Assembly (NCBI GenBank): GCA_963783095.1
Contig: CAWAMR010000013.1
Coordinates: forward strand, 248,001 to 312,000
Direction of reading: 5' to 3'
DNA length: 64,000 nucleotides
From: CAWAMR01 sp963783095
GTDB taxonomy: Bacteria; Planctomycetota; Planctomycetia; Gemmatales; Gemmataceae
Below are positions 10,344-21,955 of the stretch, in pieces; the first letter of the stretch is position 1; every line of letters starts with the position of its first letter. Both the position numbers and the translations under genes were made by a program. The notes under the pieces were generated by a model that had not been told where the DNA came from, did not search any database, and saw nothing but the letters and a program-made list of their open reading frames with translations.

Positions 10344-12413
10344 TTATCGTGATTTTGTCGTCGAGATGACCTTCTTGCCGCCGTGCGCAAGTTCTTTCTT
10401 CACCGCTGCACCCTTCAGTTCGCGTAGTGCTGCCCACTCCGGCTCAGTCCATTTCGCTGTGGGATCTGCCGGGGTTCCTAACACTCTGGAAATGCACATC
10501 GCGGCGAAATTCCGCACCTCGAGCTGAGGAAGCAGAAAACAGGCATAAATGGATTCGTACATTGCGGGATTCATGGTTATGTCACGTACAGTCTTATCAT
10601 TCAGGAAGGCAGCCAGGAAAGCCAATCGAAGACGTCGTTGGGTCGGGTTTGGATCTGGGTAATCGATGTTATTGAGCATCTCCATTCGCAGGCCGGGATC
10701 GGCTTTTGCGCAGCTGCCTCGAGCGATCGCCAGACCCGTGGTTCATCGGTCATGCAGGCCAGCACAGCCAAACTCGCTTCATCGGAAACCGGGTAGGGGC
10801 GTTCTGGTCTCTTTGGAATATCATCGTAACTGGCGATCAGGCGGGCAATGAAGCGTTCATTATCCAAATCCTTCAGTTGGAGGAGCGCCCCATGACGGTG
10901 CTGAAAGCTTTTGTGATGGGTCGCCAGCACCAGCAATTCCACTTTCTCCTGCTTTGGCAGCGCACTGATGCCCACCGCTTCCGCCAAGGGCCAACTTTGC
11001 ATGCATGGGCGGGTCTTCAGAACATCGCGGTAAACATCAGCGAGACGATTAGGATGCTTCTTGCCGAGAATTCGCACGAGCATGTGATCAGGCCACTCGT
11101 CGTCAAATTGCGAGAAGCGCGGTTTTGGCCCGTCACGGATTCTTACCGGGGGCACGGACGTGGGCAAGTAGGTAGGCTTCTTCGCCGCGATTCCTGGCAT
11201 CGTCCCACCACTTGCTCGCAGCGATCTTCTCGGCATCGGGGTCACTGGTGCCCTCGGGCCATTGTTGGGCAGCAGTGCGCCCGGCAATCGATCTCAGAAT
11301 CTTGGAGACGACGTCGCGGATGCGGAGGTGGTATTCCGGCTGCAAAATGCTTCCGAAAAACTGCGGCCGTTCACGGCAGCGAGTAAGCCGATTGTCGTCG
11401 AGGTGCTTCAGCAATATCGGCACGGCCTCGAAACCGATATCGAGAATACATCCACAACGATCATCGACAACATTGGAGAAGTTGCACACGCGAATATCCA
11501 TAAGCCCATCGATGAGCGATTCCATGCTCCCCGGTACAGCCTTTGAGGGAATAAGTGACGCCTCAAGGGATTTCAGAATCCCACGGTTTTCGTGGTTGTC
11601 GAGTGCTTGCTCTTGCTTCAGAAGAGATTTCATCTGGGGGAAAGCTGCGGGCCAGTAATCGGCCTCGTCGTCAACAAGACGCGCATTCCAATAATCCCAG
11701 GCTAACAGCCGTAATGCTGTTTTCGGAGTGTTCTCGGCGTGCTTCTTGAATACCTGTTCAAACACAATCTCGGCGACGGGCCAGCCCAGCGCGTGCATTT
11801 GCAAGGCGAGGGCCAAGGCCTCTTCCGGCGAAGTTTGAAATTGCTCCAAATGTTTTGCAGTAAGCGGTTGGGGAGCAATCATGGGACCGACCAAATCGGA
11901 GTCTCGGCGAAGCAGCGCGGTGCCGTGCAATAGCTTGGCGCGACGTTTTTTGTCGGCAGTTTCGAGCAGAAAGCCGAGGCCAGAAGTTGCCTCAATCGTG
12001 AAGTTATTGATCTCGCCATCAATTGAGACCGTACCAATGTGTTTGGGAGGTTCCTTTTGAAATCGCACGATCGAAGCGTTGATTGGTGGTAGTGGCAATC
12101 CGAAGGCGCGGTAATCGGCAAGGAGCTGATCGAGGCCGTTCTCGATTCGATCGATGAGGAGGAGAACTCGTCCCCGCACTTCGGGATCTCTGCGCGTTGC
12201 CGCTTGGCGCAGTGCCTTCAGAGCCGGCATGCCGATTTGTTCCAGGGCGCGTGTCGCCGACTGTCGGACTTGATATCGGTCGTCCCCGAGCTCGCAAATC
12301 AGCAGAGCAATGCGCTCAATATCTTTTTGGGGAACGGCAGGTTCTATTGCCTGGACTTCAGCCGTCCAGAACTGAAACAGGGAGACTGTGACCAGCAGCA
12401 GTCGTGACAGCAT
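10344..12413 (-). CDS. Exported HEAT-repeat protein, two frameshifts
   Basis: About 690 residues. The start MLSRLLLVTVSLFQFWTAEVQA is a signal peptide; GGAGG lies five bases before the ATG at 12411-12413. A HEAT-like block follows: ICELGDDRYQVRQSATRALEQIG, then PALKALRQAATRRDPEVRGR, the common planctomycete module for armadillo-like scaffolds. The rest is helical without a catalytic motif I can name; the tail ends in GGKKVISTTKSR. The frame shifts near 11150 and near 10685; the three pieces are collinear. The closest genes are unrelated, and the role is unknown. Confidence 0.7.
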
Positions 12414-12522
12414 GGCATCCTCCGTGAAAGGAAATATGAGGCAACGCCGTCTGTTGTAACGAAACGCGAGTGAAGTACACAAGCCGAATCGGGAAGAAAT
12501 CTGCGTTTCAGCGACCACTCAG

Positions 12523-12708
12523 TTACTCCAGCTTTTCCGGATACCGTGCCCCATGTACCGTGATCTTGAATGCAGCACTTTCGATTTCACGCAGATCGTT
12601 TTCCGTCAGTTCAATCGATAGGGCCCCGATGTTTTCTTCCAGGCGATGCAGCTTCGTGGTACCAGGGATCGGCACCATCCACGGCTTTTGCGCCAACAGC
12701 CAGGCCTC
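12523..12708 (-). pseudogene. C-terminal remnant of an aldo/keto reductase
   Basis: Sixty codons with the C-terminal pattern of aldo/keto reductases: AWLLAQKPWMVPIPGTTKLH (the NADP-binding IPG loop), then RLEENIGALSIELTENDLREIE and a final GARYPEKLE. The catalytic Asp/Tyr/Lys/His half is absent. The homology begins exactly at the stop codon of the TPR-containing kinase gene (12707-12709), so a deletion or misjoin has placed the two ends together. It could not form an enzyme alone. Confidence 0.75.
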
Positions 12709-15700
12709 ATGCCAAGATTTCCAACAGCACTTTGGCATCCTTAAGTTCCGGCGTCGCGAATCCCTCCGTAAAGGTGCGGTAGATGGCTCCCAGTGCGTCA
12801 TGGGCTTCCTGGCGGCGGTTCTGCCTTTGCCACAGGCGGGCGAGACTCGTCGTGGCGCGTAGTTCCCAGGCCTTGCTCTGCTGACCACGGGCCGTCTCGA
12901 TGGCCCGGCGGAAGCACTCTTCCGCGACGGCGCTCTCGTCGAGGGATCCGGCCAAGTGCATTTCTCCCTTCAGCCGATGCAACTCCGCCTCGTAGAACCG
13001 CTCGTCGTTCTTGCCAGCGAAGGCAAGCCCCCGATCGAGTGCCACCAGGCTGTTTTCGAATTGGCCGGCCTGTCCGTACGCCAAACCAAGGAAGCCAAGA
13101 TGGAGCGTCAGGTCGAGACTGGTGCCGGTTTTGCCAAGATCCTGGAGGCCTTTGACAAGTATCGGCAACGCTTCCACCCAACGCCCTTGCTGGACCAGGG
13201 CGTCCGCGCGGAAGAGTGTGGCAGTGGCCAGCCAATAGGCGAACCCTTGTTCCTTGGCGATGCCGATCTCTTCCTCGGCGGCGCTCAAAGCCTCAGTTGC
13301 CAGGCGACACTGATTGAACAGCCAGGACCTGTGCTCCAGGGCGAACGCCAGCGTGAACGGGTGCCCGATCTTACGCGCAAGTCAACTGCCTCGCCGTTGA
13401 GCTGGATCGCCTGGTCCACATGACCCAGATGCCACAAAGCCACCGACAGATAGCAGCGGTGGGCGACTCCTGAGTCCTCACCAGTGATGCCCGCCCAGAA
13501 TCGCGTGCGTTCGCGATCGTCGTACTTGGCCAACGCCCTGGCGCAGTGAGCGCGACCAGCAGCAAAGTCTCCGCGAAAGACCGATGTCACGCCGGGAAGA
13601 AACAACGCTTCCATCAGCATTCCGGGGTCGTTGACCTTTTCGGCCAGGGCCAGAGCCTCATCCGCCAGTTTCATGCTCAGTCTCAAGTCGGCGCGAACGA
13701 GATGCCAGATCCAGGTTCCCCACATAAACGCAAACAATTGCGATGGCTGTCCGCTTCGCTCGCACAATTCTCGAGCCCGCTGATAAACCGGGCCGACCTG
13801 AGGAGCTGCGTACCCATGAACGGCAATGTATGCCGTGCCGAGAGGATTCAGAAACTCCAGTTCCTGGATGTCGCGTTCGGGCGATCGCGCCAGTGTGCCC
13901 AGCAAATCCAGACCTTTGGACAGGTGACTGATCGCTTCGACGTTCGCAAACTTTTCTCGTGACCGCGTGCCTGCCTTGAGCCAATAGCCGATCGCTTTCA
14001 GGGGCAGCCCTCCTTCATTGCAGTGGTGAGCAAGCAGCTCGGGTTGCGCTTCCACGGTTAGCGGGAAAATGCGCCTCCAGCGCCTCGACAATCCTCTGGT
14101 GGAATCGTTGGCGCTTGGCCTTGATGAGCGCGTTGTAGAGCGCATCTTCCAGGAGGGCGTGCTTGAAGATGTAGGTACACCGGGGCGGCCGGCCCTTTGT
14201 GTAGAGGATTTCCGCCTGGACCAACTTGGTCAGTTCTGCCTGGAGCGTCGGTTCGTCCAGCGCGGCGACGGCTGCCAGGAGCTCGTAGCTGAACTCGCGA
14301 CCGAGGACCGCGCCGATTTGTGCCACCTCACGTTCGCCGGCCATTCGGTCCAGGCGGGCGACGACCAGATCCTGGAGTGTGGCGGGGATCTCTCGCGCGA
14401 GCAGCGTCTTGGTGCCCGCGCTGGACTCGCCGGCTTCGTTCGGCACGCTCGATTCTTGAACCATTTTGGTGAATTCTTCGACGAAGAGCGGCACGCCGCC
14501 GGCTCGTTCGAAGATCTGTTCGCACAGCGCATCCGGCAACGTATTTCCCGATTTTTTCCGTATCAGATCGGCCACCTGACGCCGCGTTAGGCGAATCAGC
14601 GCCAGGCTGGTCTGATGGGCAAGCGCGGGCCAGGGCGTCTGGAACTCGGGGCGGAAGGTGAGCACGGTCAGAACCCGGTCGTGCATGCCCTCGCCGAGGA
14701 ACTGCCCAACGAACTCCAGGGTAGATGCATCCATCCAATGCAGGTCTTCGATAATAAACAGGATCGGCCTGCGCAGCGGCGCATGCGGAGCCATTCCAGG
14801 ATCGCCCGAAATGTTTCTTCTCTCTGCCGGATCGGCGACAACGCCATTGCGGGAAAGTGGGCTGGGATCGGCAAGGACAGCAGCGATGCCCAGAGCGGTA
14901 CAACTTCCGGGCCGGCCAAATCATACTGCTCGAGGTGGCGAAGTAGCCGATCGAACCGGGCCTGGGGGAGCTCCTCACGCCCGAATCCGAGGCTGCGCTC
15001 GTAAAAGTCGATGGCCGGGTACAGACTCGTGTTCTGGAAATGAGGCGAGCAGCGCCACTCGATGACCGGCGCATCAATTTCTCCTTCAATCGCCTGTCCG
15101 AGGACATGCTCCTTTAAGGCATGCACCAGGCGTGACTTTCCCAAGCCAGGCTCGCCGGTAAGCAGCACGACTTGTCCCATGCCTTCCTGGGCCTGCTCCC
15201 AGCGATCCTTCAGCAGACTGATCTCGTGGTCCCGGCCGGTCAGCGGCGTCAGCGTGGCCAGTTCCGCCACCTCAATGGGGCTGCGGGTTTGGTGAGCCTC
15301 CTGCACTTGAAAAAGTTCCACTGGCTGCGCCACGCCTTTTATCTTCCGTGGGCCGAGGTTGGTGCATTGGAATTCTCCCTGGATCAGCCGGTAAGTGGCT
15401 TCGCTGCAAATAACCTCGCCCGGTACGGCGACCTCGTCCAGTCGAACCGATACATTTCGCGCTTCTCCAGCAAGCGAGATGCCGTCTTCCTTTGTCTCCA
15501 CGACTGCTGAGCCTGTATGCACGCCGATCCACGGCTTCAACTCTATCCGGTAGTCGTCGCGGAACTGTTTGCAAACGACATTCAGATGACTGAGAATGCC
15601 CAGGCCGGTCAATACAGCGCGGCGAGCGCCGTCCTCGTATGCCACGGGGTAGCCGAAACACACCAGCAGGCCCTGCTGGCTGCATTGCACGAGCGTCCCA

Positions 15701-16988
15701 TCATACCGATTTACCGTCTCCGTACAGGTCTGTTGAAAGATTCCCAGCACTTTGGCCTGTTCCTCGGCGTCAAGTTCCAGAAAGGCATCCGACTCGAACA
15801 TGTCGCAACTGCAGACCAGGACAGTTACTTGCCGGCGTTCGGGTTCGCGGACAAGTCGCCGGGACGAAGACGGTGCCAGAACGATGGATCGAGCTGAAGC
15901 CGGTGCAGTTTCACGCCGATCGCCGGCCGGACTCTCGATAGGCGGCAATCGTTCCGAGCTCGAAGCCATAGCCGCCTGCGCGACAACGCCGCGCAGGTCA
16001 TCCGCAAAGTCGGCCGCGGTGGTGTAGCGATCCTTCTGCAGCTTCGCCAGCGACTTCAGACAGGCTCTTTCCAGCTCGGGCGGGACGTCTTGAACGAGTT
16101 GCCGCGGCGGCTGCGGCTCATCGTCGCGCACTTGACGCAATTGCTCCAGCAGATTGGTCGATCGAAACGGAACCCGGCCGGTGAGCATCTCATAGAGCAC
16201 CACTCCCAGACTGTAAACGTCGGTTCGGCCGTCGATGCGATGGGCCATGCCCGAGGCTTGTTCCGGAGACAGGTACCACAGAGTTCCGGAGATGTGGCCC
16301 TTCTCTGGACCGCCGGCCTGGGCATCATCGATTGCCAGGCCAAAGTCCACGAGTACCGGCATACGGTCGGCGGTCAGGAGTATGTTGGCCGGCTTGACGT
16401 CGCGGTGAACGATTAACCGTGAATGAGCATGAGCCAAGGCCTCGGCGACGGCAACAGTAATCCGGGTCGCTTCCTTCCAGTCCACGCGGTTGTCGCGCAG
16501 CCACCGCGCTAAATCAGGTCCGTCGAGGTAATCGGAGACCAGATACACACGCCCCTCATGCACGCCGACGTCGTGAACCGTCACAATCCCGGAGTGTCGG
16601 AGTCGGGCGAGTTCCGCGCCTCCTCCAGGAATTGGTCGCCATGGCCTGCTTTGACCGATTCGGAGTGCAGCACCTTGATCGCCACCGCCCGATCGAGTTG
16701 AACATCATGGCCGAGGAAGACTGTGCCAAAGCCGCCTGTCCCCAAGGTGCCACGCACCTCGTACCTACCATAGACCGCCGGAGAAGGCTTGCCTGCTTCA
16801 GACGATTTCGGTGCATTTGAACCCTTTTCCTCCGGAGTTGTCACGAACTTTCTGGTTTCCGGGAGCTCCGTCGCTGACTTGTTGACCGAGGAGCCTGGCT
16901 GGAAGATCACGGTCTCCGGCAATTCGCCTTTCAACGACGGTTCGCCCGGTTTCGACGGTACCGAATCGGAGAGAGTGTTTTCAGGCAT
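12707..16988 (-). CDS. Ser/Thr kinase - class III cyclase-like - AAA ATPase - TPR protein, frameshifted
   Basis: A roughly 1,430-codon signalling protein. After a Pro/Ser/Thr-rich N-terminus comes a Hanks kinase domain: GTGGFGTVFLG, Lys in VAIKVL, HRDVKPANILL, DFG, SPEQASG, DVYSLGVVLYEMLTG. Next is a nucleotide-cyclase-like domain (RRQVTVLVCSCDMFES ... GTLVQCSQQGLLVCFGYP) in which the usual FCDLVGST-type metal site is altered. Then an AAA/NACHT-like ATPase with Walker A GEPGLGKSRL and Walker B ILFIIEDLHW. The last third is TPR-like helices. This order matches the kinase/cyclase fusion type known from predatory and planctomycete bacteria; the TOMM-associated kinase/cyclase family is a possible relative, but I see no TOMM genes here. 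Frames shift near 16585, 14790, 14080 and 13330. It likely senses an unknown signal in the cytosol. Confidence 0.85.
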
Positions 16989-17150
16989 GGTAGAATCTCA
17001 AACTCTGCGAGAAGAACCAGGTTGTCATCGCCCGATCAATATCGAGATGCCATTCCCAACCATCCAAACCCATTGCCGTTTATCTTAGCAGCATCCCTAT
17101 CGTTCCGCTCACATATGCCTGCCCAAACTTACGCAAGGACGGCCTGCGAA

Positions 17151-17588
17151 TCAAACGAGCAAAAATATGATGATCCCGATTTGCGGCCCAAGTTTCTTCA
17201 CCGCCTCCGTCAGCGCACCAAAATCGGCCGAGCCGCCACAGCCGTCCTTGTCGGGTATGTCGAGCGGAATCGTCTTGCGGATCGTTTGAACCTCGACCGC
17301 CCCGATGAGTCCGACCGACACTGCTGCTTTGCTCAGCAACCCTGCATCGGTGCAGAACACGTTGGCGATCAGCCGGCCGTTGTCCTGCTCCCGCACGATT
17401 ACCGTAATTTTGCACACGGGCTCGTCCAACTGGAATTGATTTTCCCAGCGATTCTCAAAGGCAGGCCGAGGTGCCGAGGAATCGCCTGTGTCTCGCGGAG
17501 TCGGGACAAGTGGTGAGACCGGCCTGGCTCCGAGTTTGCGTTGGCGGATCTTGATGCTTTCGGGCAATGGAAACAGGTCCATCTCCAT
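17151..17588 (-). CDS. Hypothetical protein (145 aa)
   Basis: ATG at 17586-17588. Residues 1-50 are Pro/Arg-rich and probably disordered; a strand-rich centre (CKITVIVREQDNGRLIANVF) follows, and the C-terminus ends in a hydrophobic tail, QIGIIIFLLV. I recognise no family. It lies downstream of, and on the same strand as, the 17675-17989 gene and upstream of the kinase gene. Confidence 0.5.
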   Translation of the reverse strand: MEMDLFPLPESIKIRQRKLGARPVSPLVPTPRDTGDSSAPRPAFENRWENQFQLDEPVCKITVIVREQDNGRLIANVFCTDAGLLSKAAVSVGLIGAVEVQTIRKTIPLDIPDKDGCGGSADFGALTEAVKKLGPQIGIIIFLLV

Positions 17589-17674
17589 ACTTCGCTCCCG
17601 CGGACGGGTTCAGTCACAATCGATATTGTACTGTGAGTGTTGAATGGAGCCATTTTGCTCAACCCATTATCGAA

Positions 17675-17989
17675 TCAAAGAACGCGATCGTGCGCCCACG
17701 GATGCCTCCGCCCCGTGAGGAACTCTTTGTATTCCGATTCGATCGGCAACTTGATCGTCTCAGGGTCGAAATTGGTGTTGAGTGCCCGTAACAAAATGAC
17801 GATATCGGGATCGGTGTAGCCCACACCGTTGATTTGAAAGTAATCGCCGTTCACGTCCAAGATTTGCAGTTGGTTTTTCCAGACGCGAACCTTCCGCAAT
17901 TCCCTCAACTCCCAGCGAGTGCGTTTCAGGAACTCCAGGCTGTCTTGTAATGTTTCAGAATGTTGATGAATTGCGAGCGGTTCACTCAT
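17675..17989 (-). CDS. Hypothetical protein (104 aa)
   Basis: ATG at 17987-17989, beginning MSEPLAIHQHSETLQDS. It is basic in the middle (RELRKVRVWKNQLQIL) with VNGDYFQINGVGYTDPD, and the end includes IKLPIESEYKEFL. No family recognised. The frame is open further upstream to a TTG at 18019, but that would run into the hairpin at 18016-18051. The gene after it on the same strand is 87 bases away. Confidence 0.5.
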   Translation of the reverse strand: MSEPLAIHQHSETLQDSLEFLKRTRWELRELRKVRVWKNQLQILDVNGDYFQINGVGYTDPDIVILLRALNTNFDPETIKLPIESEYKEFLTGRRHPWAHDRVL

Positions 17990-18015
17990 AATTGGACATC
18001 CGACGTGAAAGTTCC

Positions 18016-18051
18016 ACAAGTAAGACGGGCTGGGAAGCCCGTCCTACTTGT
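18016..18051. repeat. REP-like hairpin, 16-bp arms, possible terminator
   Basis: ACAAGTAAGACGGGCT (18016-18031), loop GGGA, AGCCCGTCCTACTTGT (18036-18051): a 16-bp stem with one mismatch. It lies just past the stop codon of the minus-strand 2-oxoacid oxidoreductase gene. No T-run follows, so a REP-like element or 3'-end stabiliser is as likely as an intrinsic terminator. Confidence 0.75.
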
Positions 18052-18066
18052 GATATGTCCTGAGAC

Positions 18067-19688
18067 TTACCTCAACCCAGCCAACTCCTGCAGCAGATGC
18101 CAGTTTTCCAGCCGGTCCTGCTTTGCCGCAAGCATCGTTTCGGATGGGTTGCCATCTTGTCGAAGTGCTTGACGAATCGCCCTTCGCTTCGGGCGAAGTC
18201 GATGAACGTCACTTCCTGGTTGGTCTTTGGGTGAAGATACCAGTCGCCCTTGAGATTGCGGGTTGCCCTGAAGCGAGAGGCGTTTCTTGACCGTGTCGCC
18301 CGCGCGGGGATCGTAGATCATCAGCGGGAAGGCCCGCGTATCGACGGCCAGTCGAGCCTGCTCGCCGGCCATGTTGTCGGCCACGCCATGCTCGGGCTGG
18401 CAGGTCGTGTAGCAGCAGACGATCGCTGGGCCATCGAACTCCAGCGCCCCAAGCACCGCCTTGTAGAAGTGGTTGATGTGGGCACAGGTCGTCTGGGCCA
18501 CGTAAGTCCGCGGGTGCATCATGGCGATCTGGGCGATCTCCTTGCGTCGTTCCTGCTTGCCGAAGACGGCCTTGCCGTGAACGGACATCTTGGTGTTCTG
18601 CCCGGTGAAGCTGGCGGTCGATGCCTGACCGCCGGTGTTCGAGTAGACCTGCGTATCGAGCACGAACACCTTCACGTTCATGCCGCTGGCGAACATCCGG
18701 GACAGCGCCTGGAAGCCGATGTCGAACATGGCACCGTCGCCGCCGATCACCCAGAGCGGCTTGTCCTTCCAGCCCATCTGGTCCCAGCGCATGCGAACGC
18801 CGATCGCGTAGGTCGGGGCATTCTCGAACAGCGAGTTGGTCCACGGCACCATGTACGGGTTATAGGGGTAGGTCGAGGTGTACACGGTGTTGCAACCGGT
18901 CGCGGCGACGATGCCCCACTGTTCGCCGAACTTCGACCCCGTCGCCGCACAGAGCATGCGCAGGGCGGTGCCTTCGCCGCAGCCGGCACAGGAACCGGCC
19001 CCGCCGGTGTAAATGTGCGTCTGCTCCTTGAGCATCATGTCGATGAGCAGGTTGCCGCTGATGTACTTCTCGTTGCTCGGGCCCATGTTCTTGAAGTACC
19101 GATGGCTCTTGCGGGCCTTGAGTCATCACGTCGTCGGTCTTGGCGACCATCTTCAGGGCGTTGTCGTCGCAGACGGTGACGCACTCCGCGCAGCCCTTGC
19201 ACTTCGACGGGTCGATGATGATCTGGAACATGCCGCCGACGCCGCCGCTTTCTTCTTGCCGGCATCGTAGTACTTCTTGGTCTCGCGACCACTGCGCGCG
19301 GTACATGGCGCGGTCGGCCTCGGGAATGGTCAGCAGTTTCTGCTCCCATTCGTCCTCGGCCAGAACCTTGCCGAGGATGGCGGTGTCCGGGCACTCGGTG
19401 ACGCAGTCCATGCAGCCGGTGCAGTTCTCGGGGATGTACTTGGGGATCTCGGGGGAGATGTAGCTGAAGTCGCGCAGCGAGGCGGTGCCGGCGGGGATCA
19501 GCGACCGGGCGAGCGAGAGGTCGGCGGGCAGGTCCTTCTCGCCGTAGCCTTCCTCGTAGCCGCGGATGATCCGCTCGTTGAAGTCGAGCGACGTCGAGCA
19601 CCGGCAGGTCGACCTTCTTGTACGGCCGGTCGATGGTCGTGCCGTAGCAGTTGTTGTTGAAGGGATCGTTTTCGCTCGCCTCGTTCAT
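18067..19688 (-). CDS. 2-oxoacid:ferredoxin oxidoreductase, delta-beta fusion subunit, frameshifted
   Basis: About 540 residues, the iron-sulfur and thiamine-diphosphate half of a pyruvate/2-oxoacid:ferredoxin oxidoreductase (oxidative decarboxylation to acyl-CoA, reducing ferredoxin). Visible: the start MNEASENDPFNNNCYG, two [4Fe-4S] motifs (CTGCMDCVTECP and CKGCAECVTVC), then the TPP domain with GDGAMFDIGFQAL and VLDTQVYSNTGGQ, and a C-terminal Cys-rich stretch (CCYTTCQPEHG). The frame shifts near 19600, 19250, 19110, 18230 and 18150, but the order of motifs is intact. The partner alpha-gamma gene lies 196 bases upstream. This two-gene arrangement differs from single-chain NifJ. Confidence 0.85.
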
Positions 19689-19884
19689 GATCGGTGCGGA
19701 GGGGAGCGATCATGGAGAGAGTCGCTAGATAATCGAGATAGTTGGCATTCACTCGAGTGGTGGGGGGAGGTTGAGTCTTGCGAATCAGGGTAGTTTTGGC
19801 TGTGTAAGGACTCGACTCAGGACAGATAGGTCCCATACGCAGAGCTTGAGGTTGTCCGATCTCATCGGCGAATTAGTTGTGCGA

Positions 19885-21872
19885 TCACCGCAGCGGGATC
19901 TCCTTCATCTCGCTGTAGCCGCGCTTGACGCAGGTCATGTTGTCCTGAACGACCTGGTCGCCGCGCTTGCCGAAGTACTTTGCGCAGGGCCTTCTCGACG
20001 CCCGCGTACACCTGCTCGTCGGACATCTCGGCTTCCTTGGCGTAAGGCGTCAGCTGGAGGAAGGCGCCGAGCAGCACGATGCCCTGCATGCGCATCTGCA
20101 GGTCGGGCTCGCGACGCCACCTCGCGAGCGATCCGGACCATGTCGCAGTAATAGACGCGGATTTTCTTCTGACGAATCGGTCTGCTGGTTCTTCGGCGGG
20201 AATCCGTTTCCAGACCTCGGCCGGGTCGGCGTACGGCGATTGCATGAAGATCGCGCCGCCGGCGACCAGGCCCTTCAGCGTCAGCGGGCTCAGGATCGCC
20301 GTCGGGTCGTTGATGCACAGCAGACTCGACCGTCTCCAGCTCGCAGTGCATGTTGATGTGCGTGTCGGCGATGGTCAGGTAATAGGTCGTCGGCAGGCCC
20401 TTCTTCTCGGAGCCGTACTTCGGATAGGCCTGCACGTCCTTGCCGAAGACGTTGCCGGCGATGGTGGCGATGACCTTGTTGGTCGTGACCGAGCCGAACC
20501 CGCCGACCGAGTGGCCGCGCATCGAGAAGCCGCCCTTGGGCCGCAGGTCGGGGTCGTCGGTTCGCGTTGCAGCGCGAGCGGGTGGTCGATGCCGACGCAG
20601 AAGAAATCCTGGCCGTCGATCATCATGTTGTGGAATGCGGCGATGATGTCGCCGGGCCGCACGTCGCGGCTGCCCAGCCCGCGCGGCGCCGTGATAGATC
20701 CGCGGCACGCGGTCGATCTTTTCCTGGCCGTTCTGGCCCGTCACGGCGTCGCAGAACGCGGCCTTGATCTCGCGCGTCAGATGGTTGCCCGTCGTCGAGA
20801 GCGGATCGTCCATGCGCTCGAACACCGTGAAGGCCATGGCAGTCCTTGAGCGCCTCGACGATCTGCTGTCCAGGGAACGGACGGAACACCAGAACGCGTC
20901 AGGCAGCCGGCCTTGATCCCCTTCACTCGCGGAGATAATCGACGGTGGCCTTGGCCGTCTCCATGTAGCAGCCCATGCCGACGAGGACGTACTCGGCGTC
21001 CTCGCAGCGATAGGCTTCGACGCTGTCCGTACTGCCGGCCGGTCTTCGGGCGAACTCGTCGAACGCCTCTTCCAGGGCCGGCCCGATGCGATCGTAGTAC
21101 CAGCGCTGGGCGATCTTGCCCTTCATGTACGAGTCCTGGTTCTGGACCACGCCCGACATCATCGGGTTGGCGGGTCCATGAGGTTCATCAGCTTGGTCTT
21201 GGGATCGCCGATGAACTCCTTCATGAATTCCGGCTCGGTGCAGCCGGACGGTCTCGACGGTGTGCGTGGTGAGGAAGCCATCCTGGACGTTGAAGAACGG
21301 AGTGTAGGTGGCCTCGGCCGCTCGGCGGGCGATGAGGCAGAAGTCGCCGGCTTCCTGGGCGTTGCGGGCGAAGATCATGCCCCAGCCGACAGTCGGCCAC
21401 GCTCATCACGTCGTCGTGCCCGGCGTGGACGTTCAGGCCCTGGCTGGTGAACGCCCTGGCTCCGATGTTCATCACCACGGGCAGGCGTTTGCCGGAGATG
21501 GTGTAGAGAACCTCTTTCATCAGGACCAGGCCCTGGCCGGAGGTGAAGTTGGTCACCCGGCCGCCGGCGACGGCGAAGCCCTCGCAGACGGCAGCTGCCG
21601 AGTGTTCGCTTTCCGGCTCGAAGAACATCAGCGGATCGCCCCACAGGTTGGTCTGGCCGTTCATCACCGAGGCGTTGAAGCCGCCGCCCATCGTGGTCGA
21701 ACTGGTGATGGGATACGCCCCGGCGGCCTGGCTGATCTGTGATCTCGACGTGGACGACGGCTTCGGCGCCGTCGCAGGTCGTCGGGATGCCGGGATACTT
21801 CGGCGGGGCAGGCGTTGGTTCCCGGATCGGTTCCGCGGTTCGACTCGGCCTTTCAGCTACTGCAACGCTCAT
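19885..21872 (-). CDS. 2-oxoacid:acceptor oxidoreductase, alpha-gamma fusion subunit, frameshifted
   Basis: About 660 residues. Alpha part: VTNFTSGQGLVLMKEVLYT, IGARAFTSQGLNVHAGHDDVM and FNVQDGFLTTHTVE, as in POR domain I, then VEAYRCEDAEYVLVGMG of domain II. Gamma part: MRGHSVGGFGSVTTNKVIAT and YPKYGSEKKGLPTTYYLTIA. The C-terminus reads TCVKRGYSEMKEIPLR with stop TGA at 19885-19887. The start ATG at 21870-21872 (MSVAVAERPSRT) follows AAAGGGA. At least six frame breaks occur (near 21700, 21380, 21235, 20925, 20835 and 20690), yet everything is collinear. It pairs with the delta-beta gene downstream; together they make a heterotetrameric-type enzyme from two polypeptides. Confidence 0.85.
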
Positions 21873-21955
21873 GAGTTCCCTTTCTGGCAGCAAAATGAAG
21901 CAACACAATTTCGGCGAATGTGGTAATGGGCGAACGATGTTGCGCGGACGACGGC

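Noticed and set aside
18250..20849. Long plus-strand frames across the oxidoreductase genes
   Set aside because: They are rich in Arg/Ala/Gly by composition and lie opposite Fe-S and TPP motifs; treated as shadows.
18067..21872. Single-chain NifJ-type pyruvate:ferredoxin oxidoreductase
   Set aside because: A stop at 19885 and a separate ATG at 19688 with 196 bases between, and no EKR linker sequence, favour two genes.
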